Numbered from the stretch's first letter, positions 36,508 to 45,803 are shown. The stretch is 64,000 bases of DNA from Streptomyces sp. Ru62 (GCF_002920615.1 NZ_PQSU01000018.1:62001-126000); one strand, 5' to 3'. Notes: generated by a model not told the origin, from the letters alone. Numbers and translations: made by a program.

Positions 36508-37017
36508 ATGACCACCACACCTGCCAGCCCCGACCCGACCATGGAAGCCATCGGCCAAGCCGTCGTCGAAGGCCGGACGGGCGACATCGTTTCCGCCCGC
36601 CACAAGCTCCTGAACCTGTGGTCGGCGATCGGCGTCGTCGGCGACCCACTGCACCGTTGCTCACTCGCCCACTACCTGGCGGACCTCTACGAAGATCCCG
36701 CCCAGGCCCTCGCCTGGGATGTCCGTGCCCTGGACGCTGCCGACGCCGCGACCGACCAGCGCATCCAGGAGCACCACGCCAGCCTCCACATCGCCGGGTT
36801 CTACCCTTCCCTCCACCTCAACCTGGCCGACAACTACCGCCGACTCGGTTCCTTCGATGCGGCCGCCCAGCACATCAAAGCGGCCAAAGAGCACGCCCTC
36901 AACCTCCCCCAGGACGCATACGGTGCCCTCCTGCGCACGGCCCTCGACGAGGTGGCAGGGGCCATTTCCCAGCGAGACACCGCCAAGCGGCCCTCCGCGC
37001 CCGGTCCCACTGCGTGA
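36508..37017 (+). CDS. Helical (TPR-like) protein of unknown function
   Basis: A 169-residue, mostly alpha-helical protein with a strong GAGG ribosome binding site. Paired helices such as GRTGDIVSARHKLLNLWSAIG and LHLNLADNYRRLGSFDAAAQHIKAAKEHAL give a tetratricopeptide-like pattern. No family was recognised. It forms an operon with the MerR-clamp gene. Its stop codon overlaps the start of a dead IS481 transposase, so the C-terminal 10-15 residues may derive from the insertion sequence and the protein may be truncated. Confidence 0.65.
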   Translation: MTTTPASPDPTMEAIGQAVVEGRTGDIVSARHKLLNLWSAIGVVGDPLHRCSLAHYLADLYEDPAQALAWDVRALDAADAATDQRIQEHHASLHIAGFYPSLHLNLADNYRRLGSFDAAAQHIKAAKEHALNLPQDAYGALLRTALDEVAGAISQRDTAKRPSAPGPTA

Positions 37018-38008
37018 CGCACCGGAACGCGCCCCTCACCGTTGAGGGACGCCGTCGACTGGTCGAGCGTTGCCGGGACAAGGCCGATTGCCCACGTCGC
37101 AGCCGAGATGGGGGTGTCCCGGGCGTGCGCATCGAAGTGGGTCAATCGATATCGGAGCCACGGCGAACTCGGGCTGGAGGACCGCTCTTCTGCGCACCAC
37201 CAGCCGACCGCGACACGGTCCGAGGTCCTCATACTCATCGAACAACTGCGCCGGACCCACAAGTGGTCCGCGTCCCGGATCGCCTTCGAGCTGGCCCAGG
37301 ACGGAACGCCAATCAGCCGACGGACCGTCAGCAGGCACTTGGCTGAGCTCGGCATCAACCGACGTCGATTCATCGACCCGAACGGTGAGGTCAACCGACA
37401 ACCGCGGAAAATCCAGGCCCGACGGCCAGGCCACAAGGTCCACGTGGATGTGAAAGGTAGGCCGCATCCCTGACTGCGGAGGCTGGCGCGCACACGGACG
37501 CGGCAGCGACCAAGCCGAAGCCGCCAACCGGAGAAAGAAGACCGAGCGCGGCGGCTACATCTATCTGCACTCAGCCATAGACGGGTAGAGCCGACTCGCC
37601 TATACCGAAGCACTGCCTGACGAGAAGGCCACCACCGCGGTCGCCTTTCTCCACCGTGCACGCACCTGGCTGGCCGCACACGGGATCACACGCATCGAAC
37701 GGATCGTGACAGACAACGGCGCCTGCTACCGCGCCGAGAGCTTCACCCGAGCCATGCTCGGTGCCAGACACCAGCGCATCGCGCCCTACACCCCACGCCA
37801 CAACGGCAAAGTCGAGCGATACAACCGCATCCTGGCCGAAGAGTTCCTCTACGCCCGGACGTGGACGTCGGAAGCCCAACGCGCCCACCTTCTAGGCCGC
37901 TGGATCGTCCACTACAACTACCACCGACCGCACACCGCGCTCGGGAACCAACCACCGGCAGCACGACTAGCGGGCGGCGTCACCAACGTCATGGCCTCCT
38001 ACAACTAG
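37014..38008 (+). pseudogene. IS481-family transposase, inactivated
   Basis: The complete length of an IS481-type transposase can be traced in three frames. GTG at 37014 opens THRNAPLTVEGRRRLVERCR; an extra G near 37077 shifts the frame into RPIAHVAAEMGVSRACASKW; a second shift near 37458 follows HVDVK; and the TAG at 37587-37589 replaces the tyrosine of DGYSRLAY. The catalytic core then continues intact as IERIVTDNGACYRAESF and YTPRHNGKVERYNRILAEEF to the natural end VTNVMASYN. Three independent lesions show it is long dead. Terminal inverted repeats were not found. Confidence 0.88.
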
Positions 38009-38098
38009 ATGATCTATTCCAAGGCTCGAAGAGTTCGGAACCACCGCCGAAGTAGTTCTCCGCAGACACTCCTTGGACCGGACCACCAGGAGGAACCA

Positions 38099-38482
38099 GT
38101 GTCGTACCCGCTCAGCCCCGAGGAGAGGCTCGCCGACGCGAAGAAGCTGTTGAGCCTCCCGCGCATCGTCGTGATCTGCGGCTCCACCCGCTTCATGACC
38201 GAGATGAACGAGGCCGATCTGCGGGAGACCGCAGCCGGAAAGATTGTCGTCAAACCGGGCTGCGACATGAAGTCGCCGCACGGACTCTGGTCCGATCCTG
38301 TCCAGGCCGAGGCGCTGAAGGTTCGACTCGACGATCTGCACCGGGCGAAGATCCGGCTCGCTGATGAGGTGCTCGTAGTCGGCGACTACATCGGAGACAG
38401 CACCCGAGCCGAGATCGCCTACGCCCGGTCGCTGGGCAAGCCTGTGCGGTTCGCCCACCCCGAAGTCGACCCTGACGCCTGA
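38099..38482 (+). CDS. Nucleoside 2-deoxyribosyltransferase-like protein
   Basis: A 127-residue protein with a Rossmann-like start IVVICGSTRFMTEMNEAD and a C-terminal DEVLVVGDYIGDSTRAEIAYARSLGKPV, the pattern of the nucleoside 2-deoxyribosyltransferase/DUF4406 fold found often on phages and plasmids. Glu in the RAEIAYA segment corresponds to the nucleophile position. It may cleave or exchange the N-glycosidic bond of a (deoxy)nucleotide. The GTG at 38099 has a strong AGGAGG; the upstream ATG at 38009 would start at the end of the IS element. Confidence 0.7.
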   Translation: MSYPLSPEERLADAKKLLSLPRIVVICGSTRFMTEMNEADLRETAAGKIVVKPGCDMKSPHGLWSDPVQAEALKVRLDDLHRAKIRLADEVLVVGDYIGDSTRAEIAYARSLGKPVRFAHPEVDPDA

Positions 38483-38959
38483 CCGCCCGCTGCCACCTCG
38501 ACGACCAGGGCCGGCAGCCCGCCGCCTGACCGTCTCGCCGTGGGTTCGGCCGCCGCCCACCCCACTCCCTCCGCGAGTGTCCTGGCCTACCGCGCGGAAC
38601 CGGGCACGGGCGTCGATCCGTCCGGGACCCGGGACCCGGGCGTGGGCGCCGGCCGCCCGGCACGGTGCGGGACGCGGCGCAAGTCCCGTAGCGTCCGGCG
38701 GTGTTCGCGCGCCTTCCGCATCGCGCGGGCGAGCACGGGGGCAACTGGCCGGCACCGAGCCGCCGAGGTGAGCGTGCAGGGGCCGAAGGACACGGCGATG
38801 AGGCCACGGGGCTGTCCGGGGCTCCACCCGCACCCGGGCCGAGTCGGCCATCGCTCCCCGGAGCGGCGCGGCAGGCTTCCCCCCGGGGTTCCCCCGGGAT
38901 CTGCCATTCGCCTCCGGTCATGGTGCCCGGAACCGGCGCCCCGCCGTACCCGGCCCCCC
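38483..38959. other. Spacer between the island and bxlR; nothing identified
   Basis: About 480 nt of GC-rich sequence without a frame that has convincing start, ribosome binding site and family resemblance. A 126-residue minus-strand frame exists but its composition (Arg/Pro/Gly-rich) is that of an antisense or random frame. A GGCTTCCCCCCGGGGTTCCCCCGGGA stretch near 38873 (two CCCCGGG-type palindromes) could serve as the bxlR terminator. Confidence 0.4.
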
Positions 38960-39982
38960 TCAGCCACCCCCGGGCGGTGCCGTGCTCTGGCGGATCACCA
39001 GGTGTGTGGCCAGTTCGATGCGCAGGGCCGCCTTCTTGGTGTGCTTCGGCCGCAGCAGCATCCGCGCCGCCTCCTCGGCCATGCGCTGGAGGGGCTGTTG
39101 CACGGTGGTCAGCGGGGGGCTCGACCAGCGGGCCGGTGGTACGTCGTCGTAGCCGACCACTGACAGGTCCCCGGGGACGCTCAGGCCGAGGACCCGGGCC
39201 GCCTCCAGGACGCCCAGCGCCTGGAGGTCGCTCCCGGCGAAGATCGCCGTAGGGCGGTCGGGGCGCCGCAGCAGGTCCATGGCGTGTTCGAAGCCGCCCT
39301 GGACGTGGAAGTCGCCGAACCGGATCAGCCCGGGGTCCGCTTCGTGACCGGCCATCGCCATCGCGGAGCGGTATCCGTCGAGCCGGGCGAGTGAGCACAT
39401 CAGGTCCTCGGGGCCGGTGATGATGGCGACGCGTTCGTGCCCCTGGTCGGTGAGATGACGGGTGGCGGCGACTCCACCGGCCCAGTTGGCCGAGCCCACG
39501 GACGGGACGTCGGGGTCGGGGTCGCCCGCCGGGTCCACGATGACGAACGGAATGGCCCGGGACCGCAGTTGCCGCTTCACGTCCTCCGGCACGGTGGAGA
39601 AGACCAGCAGCACGCCGAGGGGCCGACGCCGCAGCACGCCCCCGATCCACTCGGGGCCGGGAGCCTGCCGGGTGCCGCTCTCGGTGAGCGCGACGGTCGC
39701 GTCGTTCTGCTTGGCGACGTTCTCCACCCCGCGGATGAGTTCCATCGCCCAGACGCTCTCCAGCTCGTGGAAGACGATCTCGATGAGCGGGGCCTGTGGC
39801 TGTCCGGGGGTCCGCCGGCGGTAGCCGTGGGCCTCCAGCAGCCGTTCGACCTTGGCGCGGGTCGCGGGGGACACATCCGAACGACCGTTGAGGACCTTCG
39901 AAACTGTCGGCAGCGAGACGCCGGCCTCTCGCGCCACGGCTGCCAAGGTGACTCTCCGACCGACCTGGGCTTCTTCGGGCAT
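38960..39982 (-). CDS. bxlR: LacI-family repressor of xyloside uptake
   Basis: A 340-residue LacI-type regulator. The helix-turn-helix is VTLAAVAREAGVSLPTVSKV followed by LNGRSDVSPATR and the hinge helix; residues about 65-335 form the sugar-binding core with GVLLVFSTVPEDVKRQL, HERVAIITGP and AIFAGSDLQALGVLEAAR. It is divergent from the bxlEFGA importer/xylosidase operon and is the likely regulator responding to xylobiose or xylose. Assignment as BxlR rests on gene order. Confidence 0.85.
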   Translation of the reverse strand: MPEEAQVGRRVTLAAVAREAGVSLPTVSKVLNGRSDVSPATRAKVERLLEAHGYRRRTPGQPQAPLIEIVFHELESVWAMELIRGVENVAKQNDATVALTESGTRQAPGPEWIGGVLRRRPLGVLLVFSTVPEDVKRQLRSRAIPFVIVDPAGDPDPDVPSVGSANWAGGVAATRHLTDQGHERVAIITGPEDLMCSLARLDGYRSAMAMAGHEADPGLIRFGDFHVQGGFEHAMDLLRRPDRPTAIFAGSDLQALGVLEAARVLGLSVPGDLSVVGYDDVPPARWSSPPLTTVQQPLQRMAEEAARMLLRPKHTKKAALRIELATHLVIRQSTAPPGGG

Positions 39983-40095
39983 GGCGGCAGCATAGGCCAC
40001 TCGGCCGGATAACGGTTTGGCCGCGTAGGTGCACGACCGTTGACCATTTCTTCCCTCCGCTCCTACTGTCCAGCGCATGACTTTCGGGTCTAGAG

Positions 40096-40108
40096 CCGAA
40101 ACTTTCGG
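40096..40108. promoter_or_regulatory. Operator-like palindrome before bxlE
   Basis: CCGAAACTTTCGG is a perfect dyad around a central C and overlaps the Shine-Dalgarno region (GGAAGG, 40107-40112) of bxlE. It shares the core CGAAACTTTCG with the xylanase intergenic region 7 kb away, so the same repressor may bind both. Confidence 0.7.
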
Positions 40109-40121
40109 AAGGCGGATGATC

Positions 40122-41420
40122 ATGCGTACACGGATGCCCCGGGTGCTCGCCTGCGGTGCGACGCTCGCGCTGGCGGCGAGTCTCGCCGCTTGCGGGAACG
40201 GCAGCGGCGGGGGTTCCTCGAACGACGGCAAGATCCATGTGCTGGTGTACGGGGACGCCAGCAACAAGGTCGAGAAGCAGATCGTCGAGACCTTCAACAA
40301 GACGTCGAAGGTCAAGGCCGTCCTCGACACCATCCCCGGCGCCGACTACCAGCAGAAGCTGCAGACGATCATCAACACGCCCCAGGCGCCGGACATCTTC
40401 TTCAACTGGGGCGGCGGCAGCATCCAGCCGTTCGTCAAGGCCGGGCTGCTGATGCCGCTGGACGACTTCGTCAAGAAGGACCCGAACCTCGACGACAAGT
40501 TCCTGCCCAGCGTCTACAACAGTGCGGTCGTCGACGGAAAGCCGTACGGCATCCCCATGCGCGGCACGCAGCCGGTGCTGCTGTTCAGCAACAAGAACGT
40601 CCTCGACAAGGCGGGCGTGAAGCAGCCCCAGACCTGGGACCAGCTGCTCGACGCCGTCAAGAAGCTCAAGTCCGCGGGAGTCACCCCCATCGCCCTCGGC
40701 GGCGGCGACCAGTGGCCGACGCTGATGTGGTTCGAGTACGTCTACGACCGCGTGGCCGGCCCGGAGCTGTTCCAGAAGGCCCTGAGCGGCGACAAGGACG
40801 CCTGGGCCAGCGCGGACAGCAAGAAGGCGCTCGGCATGCTCAAGGAGCTGGTCGACACCGGCGCCTTCGGCAAGAACTACGACTCGGTGAAGTACACCAA
40901 CGGCGCCTCGCCCGCACTGGTGGCCCAGGGCAAGGCCGGCTTCGAGCTCATGGGGTCCTGGTACTACGCGCAGCAGCAGCAGGACGCGAAGGACTTCGCC
41001 GTCAAGGGGCTCGGCTACAGCACGTTCCCGACGATCCCCGGCGGCAAGGGCGACCCGACCGACGTCGTCGGCAACACCAACAACTTCTACTCGGTGCTGA
41101 AGAAGACCAAGCACCCCGAGGCCGTCGCCGAGTTCCTGAAGCTCATGTACTCCGACGAGTTCGTCAAGGCCCAGATGGCCATCGGCAACCTGCCCACCAC
41201 CACCAACACCCAGAAGTTCCTGGACACCTCCGCCAGCCCCGAGTACTCCCGCTTCCAGTACGACCTCGTCGCCAAGGCCAAGTCCTTCCAGCTCTCCTGG
41301 GACCAGGCCTTCCCGCCCGCGGCCATGACGCCGATCCACCAGGCCGTCCAGCAGTTCTTCAACGGACAGCTCGACGCGGACGGCTTCATCAAGGCCATGC
41401 AGGCCCTCCCGACCGAATGA
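40122..41420 (+). CDS. bxlE: Xylobiose-type ABC transporter, substrate-binding lipoprotein
   Basis: A 432-residue extracellular solute-binding protein of family 1. The signal peptide ends in the lipobox LAAC (Cys about residue 22), so it is anchored to the membrane outer face. Typical segments are NTPQAPDIFFNWGGG and GKPYGIPMRGTQPVLLFSNK. It delivers xylo-oligosaccharides, most likely xylobiose, to the BxlFG permeases; this is inferred from neighbours. The ATG at 40122 is chosen because GGAAGG is 9 nt upstream; an ATG 6 nt earlier is too close. The cytoplasmic ATPase is not encoded here and is presumably the shared MsiK. Confidence 0.88.
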   Translation: MRTRMPRVLACGATLALAASLAACGNGSGGGSSNDGKIHVLVYGDASNKVEKQIVETFNKTSKVKAVLDTIPGADYQQKLQTIINTPQAPDIFFNWGGGSIQPFVKAGLLMPLDDFVKKDPNLDDKFLPSVYNSAVVDGKPYGIPMRGTQPVLLFSNKNVLDKAGVKQPQTWDQLLDAVKKLKSAGVTPIALGGGDQWPTLMWFEYVYDRVAGPELFQKALSGDKDAWASADSKKALGMLKELVDTGAFGKNYDSVKYTNGASPALVAQGKAGFELMGSWYYAQQQQDAKDFAVKGLGYSTFPTIPGGKGDPTDVVGNTNNFYSVLKKTKHPEAVAEFLKLMYSDEFVKAQMAIGNLPTTTNTQKFLDTSASPEYSRFQYDLVAKAKSFQLSWDQAFPPAAMTPIHQAVQQFFNGQLDADGFIKAMQALPTE

Positions 41421-41427
41421 ACCGCTC

Positions 41428-42384
41428 ATGACCACACAGCTCACGAGCGCTCCGCCCTCCGCCGTGCCTTCCAAGAAGGCCCGGCGGCGGCCGGAGGACT
41501 CCTACACCGCACGCGGCACGCGCCCCGGCTTCGGCTGGGCGCTGCCCGCCACCCTGTTCTTCGCCCTCTTCGCCCTCGCACCGCTGATCATGGTGGCGGT
41601 GCTGTCCTTCATGAGCTGGAACGGCCTGGGGTCACCGCAGTTCGTCGGGACGGACAACTGGGAGCGCATCCTCGACGACCCCGTCATGATCAAGAGCATC
41701 TGGCTCACCCTGCTGCTCACCGCCCTGGGCGTGGTCATCCAGACCCCGCTGAGCATCGTGCTCGGCGTCTGGGCCGCCGGACACCAGCGCAACCGCGCCG
41801 TCCTCTCGGCGATCTACTTCATCCCGCTGCTGCTGTCCTCCACCGCGGTGTCGGTGCTCTGGCGGGCGCTGCTCGACCCGAACTTCGGCATCCCCGCGCG
41901 CATGACCTGGCTGTTCGGGGACGGCAACCTGTTCGGTGAACAGGCCTCGGCCATCGGGGTGCTGGCCTTCGTCAGCACCTGGCAGTTCACGCCGTTCCAC
42001 ACGCTGATCTACCAGGGCGCCGCCCGGGCGATCCCGCCGGTGCTTTACCAGGCGGCGGAGATCGACGGCGCGGGACGCTACCGCCAGTTCTTCCACATCA
42101 CCCTGCCGCAGCTGCGCAACTCGATCGTCACCTCGATGATCCTGATGATCGTCGGCGGGCTCACCACGTTCGAGACCGTGCTCATCCTGACCCAGGGCGG
42201 ACCGGGCACCGACACCACGATCAGCGCCTACTACATGTACCAGAAGGCGTTCAAGGGCTTCGACTTCGGCGCCGGTTCGGCCATCGCCCTGTGCCTCGTC
42301 GTCGCCGCCACGGTGGTCTCGCTGATCGTCGTCCGCGTCTCCGGCTACGACAAGATGCGCAGCGACATGGAGGGGGTGTCATGA
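41428..42384 (+). CDS. bxlF: ABC sugar permease
   Basis: A 318-residue inner-membrane permease with six hydrophobic segments and the EAA loop EIDGAGRYRQFFHITLPQL (around residue 210-230) that contacts the ATPase. The N-terminal 35 residues are polar and cytoplasmic. It lies 7 nt after bxlE and its stop overlaps the start of the partner permease (ATGA), so the operon is tightly coupled. The transported sugar is inferred from the adjacent xylosidase. Confidence 0.88.
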   Translation: MTTQLTSAPPSAVPSKKARRRPEDSYTARGTRPGFGWALPATLFFALFALAPLIMVAVLSFMSWNGLGSPQFVGTDNWERILDDPVMIKSIWLTLLLTALGVVIQTPLSIVLGVWAAGHQRNRAVLSAIYFIPLLLSSTAVSVLWRALLDPNFGIPARMTWLFGDGNLFGEQASAIGVLAFVSTWQFTPFHTLIYQGAARAIPPVLYQAAEIDGAGRYRQFFHITLPQLRNSIVTSMILMIVGGLTTFETVLILTQGGPGTDTTISAYYMYQKAFKGFDFGAGSAIALCLVVAATVVSLIVVRVSGYDKMRSDMEGVS

Positions 42385-43199
42385 GGCGCCGCCCCAACCA
42401 CCTCGCCGGAGCGGGCTCGATCGTCTGGCTCGTCCTGGTGGGCCTGCCGCTGTACGTGATGCTCGCCGCGACCCTGCGCACCCGGCAGGACTACGCGAAG
42501 AAGGGCCCGCTGTCCTTCCCCGGCGACTTCACCCTCGACAACTACACCGGCGCGTTCGACTCGGGCTTCGGGCAGTACTTCCTCAACACCATCATCGTCA
42601 CCGTCTGTGTCGTCGCCGTGGTGCTGCTGCTCGTACCGCCCCTGGCCTACGCGATCGTGCGCAGCCGCAGCCGTGTCACCTCGCAGATCTTCCGGCTGTT
42701 CCTGCTGGGCCTCGCGATCCCCGCCCAGGCCGTCATCGTGCCGATGTTCTACCTGATCAGCGAGGCCGGTCTCTACGACAACCTCCTCGGTGTCATCCTG
42801 CCCACGGCCGCGTTCTGCCTGCCGATGTCCGCGTTGATCCTCAGCGGCTCCATGCGCGACATCTCCCCGGAGCTGTTCGAGGCCATGACGGTGGACGGAG
42901 CGACCCCGCGGCGGATGTTCTTCCAGCTCGTCGTGCCGCTCTCGCGCGGCGGCCTGTCCACGATCGTGGTGTTCTCCGCGCTCCAGGCATGGAACGGCTT
43001 CCTGTTCCCGCTCGTCCTGACCCAGTCCGACTCGACCAAGGTCATCACCCTGGGTCTGTACAACTTCCAGACGGAGCACGGGATCGACATCCCCGGCCTG
43101 CTGGGAGCCGTGACGCTGTCCATGGTGCCCGTCCTGCTCGTCTACCTGTTCGCCCGCCGCGCCCTCGTCCAGGGCCTGATGGGCATGGGAGGAAAGTGA
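42381..43199 (+). CDS. bxlG: ABC sugar permease, second subunit
   Basis: A 272-residue MalG-type permease with six hydrophobic segments. The EAA loop is FEAMTVDGATPRRMFFQLVVPL. It starts within the stop codon of bxlF and its own stop overlaps the GTG of the beta-xylosidase gene, so four genes are translationally linked. It forms the heteromeric channel with BxlF. Confidence 0.88.
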   Translation: MRRRPNHLAGAGSIVWLVLVGLPLYVMLAATLRTRQDYAKKGPLSFPGDFTLDNYTGAFDSGFGQYFLNTIIVTVCVVAVVLLLVPPLAYAIVRSRSRVTSQIFRLFLLGLAIPAQAVIVPMFYLISEAGLYDNLLGVILPTAAFCLPMSALILSGSMRDISPELFEAMTVDGATPRRMFFQLVVPLSRGGLSTIVVFSALQAWNGFLFPLVLTQSDSTKVITLGLYNFQTEHGIDIPGLLGAVTLSMVPVLLVYLFARRALVQGLMGMGGK

Positions 43200-45580
43200 C
43201 CACCAACGTGGCCGTAGAGACCACCCCCGAGATCCCCCTCTGGAACGACCCGACCCAGGACATCGGCACCCGCGTGTCCGCGCTGATCGACGCGATGACC
43301 GTCGAGGAGAAGATCGCCCAGCTGTACGGCGTGTGGGTCGGCGCGTCCGACGAGGGCGGCGAAGTCGCCCCGCACCAGCACGACATGGAGGAGGCCGTCG
43401 ACCTCGACGCGCTTCTGCCGGCCGGGCTCGGCCAGCTGACCCGCCCCTTCGGCACGGCGCCCGTCGACCCCGCGCTCGGCGCGCTCTCCCTGCTGCGCAC
43501 CCAGACCCGGATCGCCGCCGCGAACCGCTTCGGCATCCCCGCCCTGGCCCACGAGGAGTGCCTGGCCGGGTTCGCCACCTGGGGCGCCACCGCCTACCCC
43601 GTCCCGCTGTCCTGGGGCGCCACCTTCGACCCCGCCCTCATCCGCCGGATGGCCGCCGCCATCGGCCGCGACATGCGGTCCGTCGGCGTCCACCAGGGCC
43701 TCGCGCCCGTCCTGGACGTGGTGCGGGACGCCCGCTGGGGCCGCGTCGAGGAGACCATCGGAGAGGACCCCTACCTCGTCGGCAGCATCGGCACCGCCTA
43801 CGTCCAGGGCCTGCAGTCCGCCGGTGTCGTCGCCACCCTGAAGCACTTCGCCGGCTACTCCGCCTCCCGCGCCGGGCGCAACCTCGCCCCCGTCGGCATG
43901 GGCCCGCGCGAGCGGGCGGACGTCCTGCTGCCCCCCTTCGAGATGGCGGTGCGCGAGGGCGCCGCCGACTCCGTCATGCACGCCTACACCGACACCGACG
44001 GGATGCCCTCGGCGGCCGACGAGGACCTGCTCACCGGTCTGCTCCGGGACACCTGGGGGTTCGAGGGCACGGTCGTCGCCGACTACTTCGGCATCGCCTT
44101 CCTCAGCACCCTGCACGGTGTCGCCGGCGACTGGGCGGACGCGGCGGGCACGGCCCTGCGCGCGGGCGTCGACGTGGAGCTGCCCACCGTCAAGACGTTC
44201 GGTACGCCCCTGGCCGAGGCCGTCGCCGCCGGCCGGGTGCCGGAGGCGCTGATCGACCGCGCGCTGCGCCGGGTGCTTCTCCAGAAGGCCCGGCTGGGCC
44301 TGCTCGACGCGGACTGGAACCCGGTCCCGGCCGCCCTCGGCGGAGCGGACCTGGACGACCCCGACGCCCTGCGCGGCACGGTCGACCTGGACACCGCCGA
44401 GAACCGCGAACTGGCCCGCACCGTGGCCGAGGAAGCGGTCGTCCTGCTGCGCAACGACGGCACCCTGCCCCTCGGCCGGCCGCGCCGCATCGCCCTGATC
44501 GGCCCCAACGCGACCGAACCCACGGCCGTACTGGGCTGCTACTCCTTCCCCCAGCACGTCGGCGTGCACCACCCGGAGACCCCGCCCGGCATCGACCTGC
44601 CCACCCTGGAGGACGCCCTCCGGCGCGAGTTCCCCGACGCGGAGTTCACCGTCGTACGCGGCACCGGCGTGGACGACGGCGACATCAGCGGCATCGCCGA
44701 GGCCGTCGACACCGCGCGCCGGGCCGACGTCGTCGTCGCGGCGCTCGGCGACCGCGCGGGCCTCTTCGGCCGGGGCACCAGTGGCGAGGGCTGCGACGCC
44801 GAGTCCCTGGCCCTGCCCGGTGCCCAGCAGCGTCTGCTCGACGCACTGCTCGACACCGGCACACCCGTGGTGACGGTCCTGCTGGCCGGCCGGCCCTACG
44901 CCCTCGGCCGCGCCGTGGACGAGGCCGCCGCCCTCGTGCAGTCCTTCTTCCCCGGGGTGGAGGGCACCACGGCCATCGCCGGCGTGCTCAGCGGCCGGAC
45001 CAACCCGTCCGGACGGCTGCCCGTCAGCGTGCCGCGCGGTACCGGCGGCCAGCCCGCCGGCTATCTCGGCGCCCGGCTCGCCCAGGCCAGCGACGTGTCC
45101 AACATCGATCCCACGGCGGCCTTCGCGTTCGGACACGGCCTGTCGTACACGTCCTTCGAGTGGGGCGAGCTGACGGTCGACCGGCCGGAGGCGGACACGA
45201 GCGGCGCGTTCGCCCTCGCCCTGACCGTGCGCAACACGGGGGAGCGGGAGGGCACCGAAGTCGTTCAGCTCTACCTGCACGACCCGGTCGCCTCGGTCGT
45301 CCAGCCGGTGCAGCGCCTCGTCGGCTACGCCCGGGTCCCGCTCGCCCCGGGCGAGGCCCGCCGGCTGCGGGTCACCGTGCCGGCCGACCTGGCCTCCTTC
45401 ACCGGCCGCGACGGGCGCCGGGTGGTCGAACCGGGCGAGCTGGAGCTGCGGCTGGCGGCGTCCAGCAGCGACGCACGGCTGACGGCGACGGTGACCCTGA
45501 CCGGGCCCGCACGCCAGGTGGACCACACCCGCCGGTTCCACGCGCGCTTCGAGCAGGAGCCGGCGCACCCTGCCGTGTGA
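43196..45580 (+). CDS. bxlA: GH3 beta-xylosidase
   Basis: A 794-residue family 3 glycoside hydrolase without a signal peptide, so it acts in the cytoplasm on imported xylo-oligosaccharides and releases xylose. The N-domain TIM barrel has KHFAGYSASRAGRNLAPVGM and the nucleophile region TVVADYFGIAFL; the C-domain and a fibronectin-III-like end (TGEREGTEVVQLYLHDPV) follow. The GTG start overlaps the bxlG stop and has GGGAGG. A large hairpin terminator follows. Confidence 0.9.
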   Translation: MTTNVAVETTPEIPLWNDPTQDIGTRVSALIDAMTVEEKIAQLYGVWVGASDEGGEVAPHQHDMEEAVDLDALLPAGLGQLTRPFGTAPVDPALGALSLLRTQTRIAAANRFGIPALAHEECLAGFATWGATAYPVPLSWGATFDPALIRRMAAAIGRDMRSVGVHQGLAPVLDVVRDARWGRVEETIGEDPYLVGSIGTAYVQGLQSAGVVATLKHFAGYSASRAGRNLAPVGMGPRERADVLLPPFEMAVREGAADSVMHAYTDTDGMPSAADEDLLTGLLRDTWGFEGTVVADYFGIAFLSTLHGVAGDWADAAGTALRAGVDVELPTVKTFGTPLAEAVAAGRVPEALIDRALRRVLLQKARLGLLDADWNPVPAALGGADLDDPDALRGTVDLDTAENRELARTVAEEAVVLLRNDGTLPLGRPRRIALIGPNATEPTAVLGCYSFPQHVGVHHPETPPGIDLPTLEDALRREFPDAEFTVVRGTGVDDGDISGIAEAVDTARRADVVVAALGDRAGLFGRGTSGEGCDAESLALPGAQQRLLDALLDTGTPVVTVLLAGRPYALGRAVDEAAALVQSFFPGVEGTTAIAGVLSGRTNPSGRLPVSVPRGTGGQPAGYLGARLAQASDVSNIDPTAAFAFGHGLSYTSFEWGELTVDRPEADTSGAFALALTVRNTGEREGTEVVQLYLHDPVASVVQPVQRLVGYARVPLAPGEARRLRVTVPADLASFTGRDGRRVVEPGELELRLAASSSDARLTATVTLTGPARQVDHTRRFHARFEQEPAHPAV

Positions 45581-45589
45581 CCCACCCCC

Positions 45590-45635
45590 GCGCCGTGGCC
45601 CGCTCCCCGAACCGACGGGGAACGGGCCACGGCGC
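45590..45635. terminator. Large symmetric terminator after bxlA
   Basis: GCGCCGTGGCCCG on the left and CGGGCCACGGCGC on the right, with an inner CCCCG/CGGGG, make a near-perfect stem of about 18 bp. It can work in both directions, serving bxlA and the truncated gene on the opposite strand. Confidence 0.8.
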
Positions 45636-45637
45636 GG

Positions 45638-45742
45638 TCAGCCCCGCTCCACGGTGACGGTCACCAGGCCGCCCGGACCGGCCGTCACCCAGGCCCGGCC
45701 CGCCGTACGGCGTACGACGGTCGCGCCGCCGTCGGCCGTGAC
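45638..45742 (-). pseudogene. C-terminal fragment of a severed gene
   Basis: A 34-codon minus-strand frame, VTADGGATVVRRTAGRAW then VTAGPGGLVTVTVERG and stop, has perfect Streptomyces codon bias and ends next to a shared terminator, as real gene ends do. Directly upstream the frame meets TAG and the sequence becomes AT-richer (from about 45743). The alternating Val/Thr pattern resembles the last strands of beta-sandwich domains in secreted glycoside hydrolases or lyases. It looks like the tail left when the adjacent island was inserted. Confidence 0.6.
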
Positions 45743-45803
45743 CTACGGATGATGACGCATATGACTCAACGGGATGGATGTCACGGCACGTTGTGGGATG
45801 GGG

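Noticed and set aside
38587..38967. A 126-residue minus-strand ORF beside bxlR
   Set aside because: No ribosome binding site, no domain, Arg/Pro-rich random composition.
38250..41474. A 1074-codon minus-strand frame across bxlR and bxlE
   Set aside because: The real genes here are in other frames with clear domains and ribosome binding sites; the long frame is a composition artefact.
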